The notes beneath the pieces were generated by a model. The model was given only the letters and a program-made list of their open reading frames with translations, was not told the origin of the DNA and made no database searches. From Duganella phyllosphaerae (lineage in GTDB: Bacteria; Pseudomonadota; Gammaproteobacteria; Burkholderiales; Burkholderiaceae_D): 64,000 bases of DNA. The stretch spans positions 51,815 through 115,814 of the forward strand of contig NZ_LROM01000085.1 of assembly GCF_001758785.1 (NCBI RefSeq), given 5' to 3'. This document shows positions 52,375 to 60,829 of this stretch, piece after piece. The translations under genes were made by a program, and so were the position numbers. Within the stretch, counting starts at the first letter, position 1, and the number at the start of each line of letters is the position of its first letter.

Positions 52375-53046
52375 TCAGGCTCCGACCTTGGCCAGGTTGG
52401 CGCGCATGGCGTCGATCACGGCCTTGTAGTCTGGCTTGCCGAAGATGGCCGAGCCGGCGACAAAAGTGTCGGCGCCGGCAGCAGCAGCGGCAGCGATGTT
52501 GTCGATCTTGATGCCGCCATCGACTTCGAGCATGATGTCGCGGCCCGATTCATCGATCAGGCGGCGCGCGTCGGCGATTTTTTTCAGCGCGTGGGGAATG
52601 AACGACTGGCCGCCAAAGCCCGGGTTGACCGACATGATCAGGATGATGTCGATCTTGTCCATCACGTGCTCGAGGTAGCTCAGCGGCGTGGCCGGGTTGA
52701 ACACCAGGCCGGCCTTGCAGCCGTGGTCGCGGATCAGTTGCAGCGAACGATCGACGTGATCGGACGCTTCCGGGTGGAAGGTGATGATGTTGGCGCCAGC
52801 CTTGGCAAAGTCGGGGATGATGCGGTCCACCGGCTTGACCATCAGGTGCACGTCGATCGGTACTTGCACATGCGGACGGATCGCTTCGCACACCAGCGGG
52901 CCGATGGTCAGATTGGGAACATAATGGTTGTCCATCACGTCAAAGTGAATGATGTCGGCGCCAGCGGCGACGACATTGCGCACTTCCTCGCCCAGGCGGG
53001 CGAAATCGGCGGACAGGATGCTCGGTGCGATGCGGTATTGGGTCAT
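52375..53046 (-). CDS. rpe: Ribulose-phosphate 3-epimerase
   Basis: The 223-aa TIM barrel begins [17 protein letters not shown] and has [24 protein letters not shown]-type (IDVHLMVKP), the metal-binding [12 protein letters not shown] and [12 protein letters not shown]. It interconverts ribulose-5-phosphate and xylulose-5-phosphate in the pentose phosphate cycle. It is the first gene of the rpe-gph-trp group on the minus strand. Confidence 0.97.
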   Translation of the reverse strand: MTQYRIAPSILSADFARLGEEVRNVVAAGADIIHFDVMDNHYVPNLTIGPLVCEAIRPHVQVPIDVHLMVKPVDRIIPDFAKAGANIITFHPEASDHVDRSLQLIRDHGCKAGLVFNPATPLSYLEHVMDKIDIILIMSVNPGFGGQSFIPHALKKIADARRLIDESGRDIMLEVDGGIKIDNIAAAAAAGADTFVAGSAIFGKPDYKAVIDAMRANLAKVGA

Positions 53047-53224
53047 GGCAGGGGGCCTTCATGGGCCTGGCGTAAAAAAGATGCGTCATTTTACGCTGGT
53101 CGTGGCCGGTCTGCCTAATTAGAGAGCAGATCGGGCGCATTTCTCCCAAGTCGTCCTTGCGTACCTTGCCGATTTGCGGTGCAATGAAGGACTTGCATTC
53201 AAAGACAATATTAAGGGAAGTTTG

Positions 53225-53599
53225 ATGGCCACTTACGAATTCACTGTATCAGTCAGAACCCAGTACCTGCCTGAGCAGTCGGACCCGGAGCGCACGAGTT
53301 TCGTGTTCACCTATTCCATCACCATCAAGAACACCGGCACGGTGGCGGCGCAGCTCATTTCGCGCCACTGGGTTATTACCGATGCCAACAACCATATCGA
53401 GGAAGTGCGCGGCCTGGGCGTGGTCGGCCACCAGCCGCTGCTGCAACCGGGCGAACAGTTCGAATACACCAGCGGCTCGGCGCTGCAAACACCGCAGGGT
53501 TCGATGGTCGGCGAATACTTCTGCGTGGCCGAAGACGGCCACCAGTTCGAGGCCAAGATTCCCGAATTCGTGTTGTCGCTGCCGCGTACCTTGCACTGA
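53225..53599 (+). CDS. apaG: ApaG protein (DUF525)
   Basis: The 124-aa protein has the immunoglobulin-like ApaG fold with YSITIKNTGTVAAQLISRHW, GVVGHQPLLQPGEQFEYTSG and GSMVGEYFCVAEDG. ApaG is linked to cobalt and magnesium sensitivity in Salmonella and has relatives in F-box proteins, but its molecular role is not settled. The start at 53225 matches the family; the frame from 53174 is too long. Its stop abuts the stop of a small opposing gene. Confidence 0.92.
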   Translation: MATYEFTVSVRTQYLPEQSDPERTSFVFTYSITIKNTGTVAAQLISRHWVITDANNHIEEVRGLGVVGHQPLLQPGEQFEYTSGSALQTPQGSMVGEYFCVAEDGHQFEAKIPEFVLSLPRTLH

Positions 53600-53710
53600 T
53601 TAACGTTTGTCCTTGCGTTTATTCCTGGTCCGGCCGTGGAACATCGTCCACCAGACCAGGAACACCAGCAGGCCCAGCGCCACGCACACTTCCAACAACA
53701 ATATCCACAT
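53600..53710 (-). CDS. Single-span membrane microprotein (36 aa)
   Basis: This 36-codon frame encodes one hydrophobic span (WILLLEVCVALGLLVFLVWW) followed by a strongly basic tail (GRTRNKRKDKR), so the C-terminus should face the cytoplasm. The start at 53710 has GGAG 7 bases upstream. Its stop codon is adjacent to the end of apaG, and its start is 11 bases from the divergent mltA start. No family could be named. Genes this small are often missed; coding is supported by the ribosome site, the clear membrane-protein pattern and the exact fit in the gap. Confidence 0.6.
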   Translation of the reverse strand: MWILLLEVCVALGLLVFLVWWTMFHGRTRNKRKDKR

Positions 53711-53721
53711 AGCGATTCTCC

Positions 53722-54930
53722 ATGAACTTTTCCCGCCGTAGTCTACTCGTTCCGGCGAGTGTTGCCATGCTCGCGCTGGCCGCTTGTACCACGACTCCCA
53801 TTCCATCCGACCAGTCCGCCAAGCCGGCGCCGACCGTGAAGCCGCCGGTCGTGCCGCCCGCCACCACGCCAACCACCCCGGCCACGCCGCCAGCCAAGCT
53901 GCAACTGGTACCGAGCACCTTCTCGGCCTTGCCTGGCTGGGACCGCGACGACGTCCGCGCCGCATGGCCCGCCTTCATGGCCTCGTGCACCTCGCTGGCC
54001 AAGCAAGCCAACTGGAAAGAATCGTGCAACATCGCCCGCACCGTTAACGGCAACGACGACAAGGCCATCCGCACCTTCTTCGAGGCATTCATGGTGCCGA
54101 ACCAGGTGGTCGCGCCCGATGGCGCCACCGACGGCCTGGTTACCGGCTATTACGAGCCGCTGCTGCGCGGCGCCCGCAAGAAGGGTGGACCGTACCAGAC
54201 GCCGCTGTACAAGGTGCCGGACGACATGATCACCGTGGACCTCGCCAGCGTCTATCCCGACTTGAAGGGGATGCGCCTGCGTGGCAAGCTGGTGGGCAAG
54301 AAGCTGGTGCCATATCCTACCCGCGCCGAGATCGATACCGGCGAGATCAAGGGCAAGGAATTGCTGTGGGTCGATGACCCGGTGGAAGCGTTCTTCCTGG
54401 AAGTGCAGGGCTCTGGCCGGGTGCAGCTGACCGATACCCAGGAAACCGTGCGCGTGGCGTACGCCGACCAGAACGGCCATCCGTACAAGTCGATCGGCAA
54501 GTACCTGGTGGAAAAGGGCGAACTGCGGCTGGACCAGGCGTCGGCGCAAGGCATCAAGGCCTGGATTGCCGGCCATCCCACCCGCATGCAGGAACTGTTC
54601 AACGCCAATCCGAGCTATGTGTTCTTCAAGGAAGAGCGCTTGCCCGATCCGAAGATCGGCCCGAAAGGCGCAATGGGCTTGCCGCTCACGCCGCAGCGCT
54701 CGGTAGCGATCGATCCTACCCAGCTGCCGCTGGGCGCGCCGATTTTCTTGAGCACCACGCAGCCCAACACCGACATTCCGATGCAGCGGCTGGTCATGGC
54801 GCAGGATACGGGCGGCGCCATTCGTGGTGCGATCCGCGTCGATTACTTCTTCGGCTTCGGTACCGAGGCGGCAGAAAATGCCGGCCGCATGAAGCAGCGC
54901 GGCAATGTGTGGGTGCTGCTGCCTAAATAA
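53722..54930 (+). CDS. mltA: Membrane-bound lytic murein transglycosylase A
   Basis: The 402-aa lipoprotein has a signal peptide with lipobox LAAC (cysteine at about 22) and a Pro/Thr-rich linker, then the MltA domain. Recognisable segments are DGLVTGYYEPLLRGA, ELLWVDDPVEAFFLEVQGSGRV and the 3D domain with MAQDTGGAIRGAIRVDYFFGFG. MltA cleaves peptidoglycan to 1,6-anhydromuramoyl products at the outer membrane. The gene ends next to the convergent universal stress gene. Confidence 0.95.
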   Translation: MNFSRRSLLVPASVAMLALAACTTTPIPSDQSAKPAPTVKPPVVPPATTPTTPATPPAKLQLVPSTFSALPGWDRDDVRAAWPAFMASCTSLAKQANWKESCNIARTVNGNDDKAIRTFFEAFMVPNQVVAPDGATDGLVTGYYEPLLRGARKKGGPYQTPLYKVPDDMITVDLASVYPDLKGMRLRGKLVGKKLVPYPTRAEIDTGEIKGKELLWVDDPVEAFFLEVQGSGRVQLTDTQETVRVAYADQNGHPYKSIGKYLVEKGELRLDQASAQGIKAWIAGHPTRMQELFNANPSYVFFKEERLPDPKIGPKGAMGLPLTPQRSVAIDPTQLPLGAPIFLSTTQPNTDIPMQRLVMAQDTGGAIRGAIRVDYFFGFGTEAAENAGRMKQRGNVWVLLPK

Positions 54931-55368
54931 TCAGCGGAGCACGAGGACCGGCAAGGTGGTGTTTGACAACACCTTGTCGGTCTGGCTGCCCAGCAGGAAT
55001 TTGTCCAGCCCCGTGTGGCCGTGGGTGGCCATGATGATCAGGTCGCAGTTGAAGCGTTTCGACGCTTCGATGATTTCCTCGAACGGCACGGTGGACGTGG
55101 AGATGATGCCTTCGAACGGCACGCCGGCGATATTGGCGGCGGCGGCCAGCTTGTCGATGTGTTCGCGTGCGGCTTCCTGCATCTGCACCGAGAAGTCGCC
55201 CACGTCCACGACCACGCCGGCATCGCCGATCGGGGTCATGGCGACCGGTTGCACGACCGTGATGCCGACCATGCGGGCCTGGTGCAGCATGGCGAACTGC
55301 ACGGCGGTGGCGGTGGCTTTTTCCGACAGTTCGGAACCATCGGTAGGGAAAAGAATCGATTTGAACAT
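54931..55368 (-). CDS. Universal stress protein (UspA family)
   Basis: The 145-aa protein starts MFKSILFPTDGSELSEKA and has the ATP-binding motif in IIMATHGHTGLDKFLLGSQTDKV (G-2x-G-9x-G pattern), ending in LPVLVLR. Single-domain Usp proteins of this kind bind ATP and are induced by starvation and stress. The start has GGAG 7 bases upstream; the longer open frame is rejected because the upstream part overlaps the enoyl-CoA hydratase gene. Its stop abuts the mltA stop. Confidence 0.92.
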   Translation of the reverse strand: MFKSILFPTDGSELSEKATATAVQFAMLHQARMVGITVVQPVAMTPIGDAGVVVDVGDFSVQMQEAAREHIDKLAAAANIAGVPFEGIISTSTVPFEEIIEASKRFNCDLIIMATHGHTGLDKFLLGSQTDKVLSNTTLPVLVLR

Positions 55369-55515
55369 GGTGCACTCCAGTTGGCGGTTGATGGGAGTGA
55401 GCCTAATATCTTGGCGCGATTCCTGTCGCACGCTACTACAACGACCACGATCATGCCCCGGCCCGGGATAGACGCTACAATCGACGCCATACCTATGCCA
55501 CCGTGGAGGAACATC

Positions 55516-56301
55516 ATGCAACAAGCACCGTATGCAGACCTGATCGTCGAAGTACACGGCAAGACCGCGCTGATCCGCCTGAACCGTCCCAAGGCCCTGA
55601 ACGCCCTCAATGACAACATGATGGACGAACTTGGCGACGCCTTGCGCAGCTTCGATGCCGATCCGGCCATCGGCTGCATCGTCCTCACCGGCAGCGAAAA
55701 AGCGTTTGCCGCTGGCGCCGACATTGCCGCCATGGTCGACTACACGTATGCCGACACCTACCGCGACAACTACATCAGCCGCAACTGGGAGCACATCCTC
55801 AAGGTGCGCAAGCCGGTCATCGGCGCCGTGGCAGGCTTTGCTTTGGGCGGAGGTTGCGAGCTGGCCATGATGTGCGACTTTATCGTCGCCGCCGACACCG
55901 CCAAGTTTGGCCAGCCTGAAATCAAGATCGGCGTGCCGCCCGGCGCCGGCGCCACCCAGCGCCTGCCACGCGCCATCGGCAAGGCCAAGGCCATGGACAT
56001 GCTGCTCACCGCGCGCACCATCGACGCCGCCGAGGCCGAGCGTATCGGCCTTGTCTCGCGCGTGGTGCCGGCCGAAAAACTGATCGAGGAAGTGCTGGCG
56101 ATCGCGGCACAGATCGCCACCATGCCCACCTCGGTGGCGATGATGGTCAAGGACGCCGTCAACCGCGCTTTCGAGACCCCGCTGACCGATGGCGTGGCCT
56201 ACGAGCGCCGCCTGTTCCAGGCCGCGTTCGGCACGCCGGCGCAAAAAGAGGGCATGCAGGCCTTTCTGGCCAAGCGTCCCGCCAACTTCGACGGACTGTG
56301 A
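55516..56301 (+). CDS. Enoyl-CoA hydratase/isomerase family protein
   Basis: The 261-aa enzyme has the crotonase fold with ALIRLNRPKALNALND, the oxyanion-hole segment AGADIAAM, GAVAGFALGGGCELAMMCD, and the catalytic glutamates in FGQPEIKIGVPPGAGATQRLPR. It should hydrate 2-enoyl-CoA in beta-oxidation or related pathways. The start at 55516 has TGGAGG upstream. Only 10 bases separate it from the two-component genes that follow, so it might be transcribed with them. Confidence 0.93.
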   Translation: MQQAPYADLIVEVHGKTALIRLNRPKALNALNDNMMDELGDALRSFDADPAIGCIVLTGSEKAFAAGADIAAMVDYTYADTYRDNYISRNWEHILKVRKPVIGAVAGFALGGGCELAMMCDFIVAADTAKFGQPEIKIGVPPGAGATQRLPRAIGKAKAMDMLLTARTIDAAEAERIGLVSRVVPAEKLIEEVLAIAAQIATMPTSVAMMVKDAVNRAFETPLTDGVAYERRLFQAAFGTPAQKEGMQAFLAKRPANFDGL

Positions 56302-56311
56302 CCGGCATTCC

Positions 56312-57001
56312 ATGCGGATCTTGATTATCGAAGACAATCCGGACATCCTGGCCAACCTGTACGCGTTCCTGGAGCCGAAGGGCCACGTGCTCGACTCGGC
56401 CGCCAACGGCTACGCCGGCCTGGCGCTGGCCGCCCAGCACGAGTACGACGTGATGGTGCTCGACGTCATGCTGCCGGGGATGACGGGGCTGGAGCTGTGC
56501 CACAAGATCCGCACCGAGCTGCGCCAGGCCACGCCTGTGCTCATGCTCACCGCGCGCGACACGCTGCAGGACAAGGTGGCCGGCTTCGACAGCGGCGCCG
56601 ACGATTACCTGGTCAAGCCGTTCTCGCTGGTCGAACTGGAAGTGCGCCTGAACGCGCTGGTACGCCGCGCGCGTGGCCAGACTGCCGGCGCCGCCGTGCT
56701 GGCGGTGGGCGACCTGCGTTTCGACACCGAAAAATTCGAGGTGCACCGCGCCGGCACGCCGCTGGTGCTCACCAGGACCGGCTACATCATCCTCAAGTGC
56801 CTGATGACCCAGGCGCCCAAGCTGGTCCCGCGCGACATGCTGGAGCAGCAAGTATGGGGCGAGGACCGCCCCGACAGCGACGCCCTGCGCACGCACATCC
56901 ATGCGCTGCGCCAGGTGCTCGACAAACCCTACGACTTTGCCATGCTGCGCACCGTGTCCGGCATAGGCTACAAATTACTCGCCTCCGATGCCCCCCTTTA
57001 A
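56312..57001 (+). CDS. OmpR-family response regulator (ColR/PmrA-like)
   Basis: The 229-aa product has a receiver with acidic residues E7/D8, phospho-acceptor D51 (VLDVMLPG) and VKPFS lysine. A winged helix domain follows (VLTRTGYIILKCLM, SDALRTHIHALRQVL, TVSGIGYKL). It overlaps the kinase gene by 14 bases. The genes that follow (eptA and PAP2) suggest control of lipid A phosphate modification, as ColRS and PmrAB do; the signal is not known. The start at 56312 matches the family and excludes a 41-residue artefact. Confidence 0.85.
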   Translation: MRILIIEDNPDILANLYAFLEPKGHVLDSAANGYAGLALAAQHEYDVMVLDVMLPGMTGLELCHKIRTELRQATPVLMLTARDTLQDKVAGFDSGADDYLVKPFSLVELEVRLNALVRRARGQTAGAAVLAVGDLRFDTEKFEVHRAGTPLVLTRTGYIILKCLMTQAPKLVPRDMLEQQVWGEDRPDSDALRTHIHALRQVLDKPYDFAMLRTVSGIGYKLLASDAPL

Positions 57002-58220
57002 ATCCCTGCGCCGCCGTATCGTCGTTGCCTACCTGCTGTTTGCCGCCGTCGCCAGCCTGTTTTTTGCCATCATTGCCGCCGTGGCGGTCGAAGGGATCGA
57101 GGTCAAGCTGGTCGACGAGCGCCTCGAGGAAGTGGCGGCCTGGGCGTCGCCGCGCCAGGCGGGCGGCCTGCCGGTGGAAATGCCGGCCGGCCTGAGCTTT
57201 TTCCATGATGCCGAAATTCCGCAGTCGCTGCGCGGCCTGCCGCAGGGCGCCAACGAAATCACCGTCGATGGCGTGGATCTGCACGTGCTGGCCGGGCGCG
57301 ATGCTGCCGGCGACTACGTGGTGGTGGACCACGCCAGCGCCTATGAAAAAATCGAGTTGGTGGTCTACAGCATGTTTGCCATCGGGTTTGCCGGTTTCCT
57401 GGTCTCATCGTTGATGTTCGGGGCGTTCATCGGCAACAGCGTGGTGCGCCCCATCATGGACCTGGCCACGGCCGTGCAGGCGCGCCGCACCGACCTGCCG
57501 CTGCAGGACAGTCCCGACGAGCTGGGCATCCTGGCGCGCGCCTTTGCCGCCCGCACCACCGAGCTGACCGAGGTGCTGGACCGCGAACGTTTCTTTACCG
57601 GCGACGTCAGCCACGAGCTGCGCACGCCGCTCACCGTCATCAGCGGCGCGGCCGAGGTGATCATGGCGCAGGCGCCGGGCAACCCGGCGATCCAGGCCGC
57701 CTCCGAGCGCATTTACCGCGCGGCGCGCGATGCGTCCGACTCGATCACGGTGCTGCTGCGCCTCGCCCGCTCGCCCGAGCAGCTCGAAGCAGCGCCCGTT
57801 TCGATGGCCGCACTGGCTGCCGAGGAATGCGCGCGCAGCCAGCCGCTGTTGGGCGCCAAGCCGTTGAGCTTGCGCTACGCCGGCGGCTTCGACTTCCTGG
57901 TCACCGCGCCGCGCGAGCTGATGATTGCCGCCGTCGGCAACCTGGTGCGCAACGCCTGCCTGTATACATTGGAGGGTGAAGTGGTGGTGGTGCTGCAAGA
58001 CCGGTCGCTGTTTGTCGAGGATACCGGCCCCGGCCTGCCACCGGCCGCGCGCGCCAGGGTGCTGCACGAGGCCGCGCCACTGGGCGCCAGCGGTAGCGGC
58101 TCTTCCGGCACCGGCCTGGGCCTGGGACTGGTGCAGCGCATCTGCGCCTACCTGGGCGCCAGCCTGCATTACAGCGAGAGAGCAGGGGGCGGCAGCGTGT
58201 TCGAGATTCGCTTTCCATAA
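56988..58220 (+). CDS. Sensor histidine kinase (ColS/PmrB-like)
   Basis: The 410-aa inner-membrane kinase has a TM at about residues 11-32, a compact periplasmic domain of about 90 residues, a second TM (about 125-145) and a HAMP-like linker. The phosphoacceptor helix DVSHELRTPL (H209) is followed by an ATPase domain with NLVRNACLYT (N box), EDTGPGLP and GTGLGLGLVQRI. The small sensor domain without clear acidic iron-binding ExxE is unlike PmrB. It is coupled to the response regulator by overlapping genes. Confidence 0.85.
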   Translation: MPPFKSLRRRIVVAYLLFAAVASLFFAIIAAVAVEGIEVKLVDERLEEVAAWASPRQAGGLPVEMPAGLSFFHDAEIPQSLRGLPQGANEITVDGVDLHVLAGRDAAGDYVVVDHASAYEKIELVVYSMFAIGFAGFLVSSLMFGAFIGNSVVRPIMDLATAVQARRTDLPLQDSPDELGILARAFAARTTELTEVLDRERFFTGDVSHELRTPLTVISGAAEVIMAQAPGNPAIQAASERIYRAARDASDSITVLLRLARSPEQLEAAPVSMAALAAEECARSQPLLGAKPLSLRYAGGFDFLVTAPRELMIAAVGNLVRNACLYTLEGEVVVVLQDRSLFVEDTGPGLPPAARARVLHEAAPLGASGSGSSGTGLGLGLVQRICAYLGASLHYSERAGGGSVFEIRFP

Positions 58221-58233
58221 AACTAATCACAAA

Positions 58234-58260
58234 ATTAAGTTGGTTTAACGCAATCTTAAC
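58234..58260. promoter_or_regulatory. PmrA/OmpR-type direct repeats before eptA
   Basis: TTTAAC-N5-CTTAAC (58244-58260) has two half-sites 11 bases apart, matching the PmrA-box layout YTTAAK-N5-YTTAAK except at the last base of each half. A third ATTAAG lies at 58234-58239. It lies between the kinase stop and eptA and likely binds the adjacent response regulator. Confidence 0.55.
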
Positions 58261-58324
58261 GCCGCCGTGACGGCGATTTGACCGGCAGGTTTGTAAGGTA
58301 GAGGCTAGACTTCTGGAGCCTCGC

Positions 58325-60055
58325 GTGAACGTTCACAACCTGACCATGCAGTTGCCACAGGCACTGCGCACCAACATCCTGCCGCGCCTGCGTCAGCTGA
58401 CCTTGCATCCGATGCAACTGACGCTGGCCGCCGCGGTGTTCCTGGTCCTGGCCTACAACTTCAGCTTCTGGAAAACCTTCGTGGTGGCCACCGGCGGCTT
58501 GCAGGCGTCCAATATCCCGCTGTACCTGGGGGCGTTTACCATGCTGGCGCTGGTGTTCAACGCCTTTTTGAGCCTGGTGGGGTTCCGCTACCTGCTCAAA
58601 CCGGTGCTGATCGCGCTGTTCTTCATGACTGCCGGCGCCAGCTACTTCATGAACCGTTACGGCATCGCCATCGACGCTGCCATGGTCCAGAACGTGATGG
58701 AAACCGATCCGCACGAAGCCCAGGAGCTGCTGAGCTGGGATTTGCTGTTCACCATGGCCATGTTGGGCGTGTTGCCGTCGCTGCTGGTCTACCACGTCAA
58801 GCTGCGCTATCCGTCGATTACCCGCAGCGTGGTCACCAATGCCATCGTGTTCCTGCTGTCGGTGTGCGCAGCGGGGATCTTGATGATGACATTCTTCAAG
58901 ACCCTGGCGCCGGCCGTGCGCGAGTACCGCGAAATGCGCTTCCTGCTCACGCCCACCAACGTGATCCAGGCCACCAACTCTTATTTCAAACATCACTTCG
59001 CCAAGCCGCTGGTGGTGGAACCGATGGGCCGCGACGCCATGAAGGGCAAGCTGTGGTCGCAACCGCCCGACCACCCCACGGCAGGCGTGCAGGCGCCGCG
59101 CCGCACGGTGACCATCATGGTGGTGGGGGAAACTGCGCGCGCCATGAATTTCTCGCTCAACGGCTACAGCCGCAACACCAATCCGCTGTTGTCGCACCAG
59201 GCCGGCCTGATCAATTTTAAAAATGTACACTCGTGCGGCACGGCGACGGCGATTTCCGTGCCTTGCTTGTTTTCCGGCATGACGCGTGAAAATTATTCGG
59301 AAGACAAGGCCAAGGCGCAGGAGGGCTTGCTCGACGTAATCAGTCACGCCGGCATTGACGTGCTGTGGCGCGACAACAATTCCGGCTGCAAGGGCGCCTG
59401 CGACCGCGTCACCTACGAAGACATGTCGGAAGTGAAAGCCGGCGATCCGTTCTGCGGCAAGGACGAGTGCTACGACGAGCGCATGCTGCAAGGCTTGCCC
59501 GAGATTATCCGCAACGGCAAGCGCGACCTCGTGATCGTGCTGCACCAGAAGGGCAGCCACGGCCCGGCTTACTGGAAGCGGTATCCGCCGGCATTCCAGC
59601 GCTTCGGCCCGGTGTGCACCAGCAATGAACTGGAAAAATGTTCGCGCGAGTCGATTGTCGCCGCCTACGACAACACCATCCTGTACACCGATTATTTCCT
59701 CAGCAAGACCATCGACTTGCTGCGTGCGGCCGGCGCCGAGAACAACGTCGAGACCGCGATGATGTATTTCTCCGACCATGGCGAATCGCTGGGCGAGAAG
59801 AATATGTATTTGCACGGTGCGCCGTACATCATCTCGCCGGAAGAGCAGCGCCACATCCCGTTCATGCTGTGGCTGGACCAGAATTTCCGCGACCGCTTCA
59901 ATATCGACCAGCGCTGCATGGAAGCGCGGCGCGACCAGGAGTTCTCGCACGACAATGTGTTCCACTCGTTCCTGGGCATGTTGAACATCAACACCGCCGT
60001 CTACAACCCGCAACTGGATATGTTCCATGCCTGTACCCTTGCCAACCAGCCCTGA
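58325..60055 (+). CDS. eptA: Phosphoethanolamine--lipid A transferase
   Basis: The 576-aa inner-membrane enzyme has five N-terminal TM segments and a periplasmic sulfatase-like domain. The catalytic threonine is T270 in VVGETARAMNFSLNGYSR; zinc ligands lie in the ETAR and FSDHGESLGE motifs. It transfers phosphoethanolamine to lipid A and lowers the negative charge of the outer membrane, the known basis of polymyxin resistance in this family. GTG 58325 is preferred because GGAG lies 6 bases upstream; ATG 58346 is an alternative. It follows the ColR/PmrA-like system and overlaps the PAP2 gene by 29 bases. Confidence 0.92.
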   Translation: MNVHNLTMQLPQALRTNILPRLRQLTLHPMQLTLAAAVFLVLAYNFSFWKTFVVATGGLQASNIPLYLGAFTMLALVFNAFLSLVGFRYLLKPVLIALFFMTAGASYFMNRYGIAIDAAMVQNVMETDPHEAQELLSWDLLFTMAMLGVLPSLLVYHVKLRYPSITRSVVTNAIVFLLSVCAAGILMMTFFKTLAPAVREYREMRFLLTPTNVIQATNSYFKHHFAKPLVVEPMGRDAMKGKLWSQPPDHPTAGVQAPRRTVTIMVVGETARAMNFSLNGYSRNTNPLLSHQAGLINFKNVHSCGTATAISVPCLFSGMTRENYSEDKAKAQEGLLDVISHAGIDVLWRDNNSGCKGACDRVTYEDMSEVKAGDPFCGKDECYDERMLQGLPEIIRNGKRDLVIVLHQKGSHGPAYWKRYPPAFQRFGPVCTSNELEKCSRESIVAAYDNTILYTDYFLSKTIDLLRAAGAENNVETAMMYFSDHGESLGEKNMYLHGAPYIISPEEQRHIPFMLWLDQNFRDRFNIDQRCMEARRDQEFSHDNVFHSFLGMLNINTAVYNPQLDMFHACTLANQP

Positions 60056-60770
60056 TATTCCTGCCAAACGTCGCATCGCCCTGTTGCGGCCGGTGGAGTG
60101 GGCACTGCTCGTCGCCGGCCTGCTGATCTTGTGGATCGGCAATAACACCGATCTCGACCTGGCCCTGGCCGACGCCATGTTCGACCGCGCCCATAACGTC
60201 TTTCCCTGGCAGCACGCCTGGCTGGCCGAGCGCTTCAACCACGAAATTCTGAAGACCGTGCTACAGGTGCTGGGTTTTGCGGTGGTGGGCGTGGCCAGCT
60301 GGGATTGCTTCAAGCCGATCCGTCGCTGGACTGCTGCGCGCCGCACCGGCATGCGCGTGCTGGCGCTGTCGGCGCTGCTGGTGCCGGCGGCCATCAGCCT
60401 GCTCAAGCGTTTCAGCGATTCGCACTGCCCTTGGGATTTGCAGCGCTACGGTGGCGACGAGCCGTATGTGCGCTTACTGGAAATGATGCCGGCCGGTATA
60501 CCTTCCGGTCACTGCCTGCCGGCTGGCCACGCCTCGAGCGCGCTGTGGCTGCTGGCGCTGGCCGTGTTCTGGCTGCCGGCGCGTCCGCGCATGGCCGCTG
60601 CCGTGGGTGCGCTCATGCTGGCGTTCGGCTTTGCCGTGGGCTGGATGCAGCAGTTGCGCGGCGCCCATTTCCTTACCCACACCCTGTGGTCGATCTGGAT
60701 CGCGGTGCTGATCGTTTATTTGCTGTATCGGATACTCGGCTCACGTAAGGGGCGTGCAGCGTTGGCCTGA
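60027..60770 (+). CDS. PAP2 family membrane phosphatase
   Basis: The 247-aa protein has about six TM segments and the PAP2 phosphatase signatures: KRFSDSHCPWD (motif 1), PSGHCLPAGHASS (motif 2) and RGAHFLTHTLWS (motif 3). It resembles lipid A or undecaprenyl-phosphate phosphatases and is genomically linked to eptA, so lipid A 1- or 4'-phosphate or the carrier lipid could be its substrate. It overlaps eptA by 29 bases and the two genes are translationally coupled. Confidence 0.85.
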   Translation: MPVPLPTSPDIPAKRRIALLRPVEWALLVAGLLILWIGNNTDLDLALADAMFDRAHNVFPWQHAWLAERFNHEILKTVLQVLGFAVVGVASWDCFKPIRRWTAARRTGMRVLALSALLVPAAISLLKRFSDSHCPWDLQRYGGDEPYVRLLEMMPAGIPSGHCLPAGHASSALWLLALAVFWLPARPRMAAAVGALMLAFGFAVGWMQQLRGAHFLTHTLWSIWIAVLIVYLLYRILGSRKGRAALA

Positions 60771-60788
60771 TTTCATAAAGTACGTCAC

Positions 60789-60827
60789 AATCCCCGCTAT
60801 CAGGTTGTTTAACTTATAACGGGGATT
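60789..60827 (+). promoter_or_regulatory. Inverted repeat covering the DUF2868 ribosome site
   Basis: AATCCCCG (60789-60796) pairs perfectly with CGGGGATT (60820-60827) across a 23-base loop. The right arm contains the only purine-rich ribosome site, 3 bases before the ATG. The structure could hide the site and limit translation. Confidence 0.35.
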
Positions 60828-60829
60828 CC

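Noticed and set aside
55369..56406. N-terminal extension of the universal stress protein
   Set aside because: It is antisense to the enoyl-CoA hydratase gene; Usp begins at the family-typical MFKSILFPTDGS.
58256..60406. Open frame of 716 codons antisense to eptA
   Set aside because: It is a high-GC shadow of eptA and the PAP2 gene with repetitive His/Gln/Val/Arg composition and no recognisable domain.
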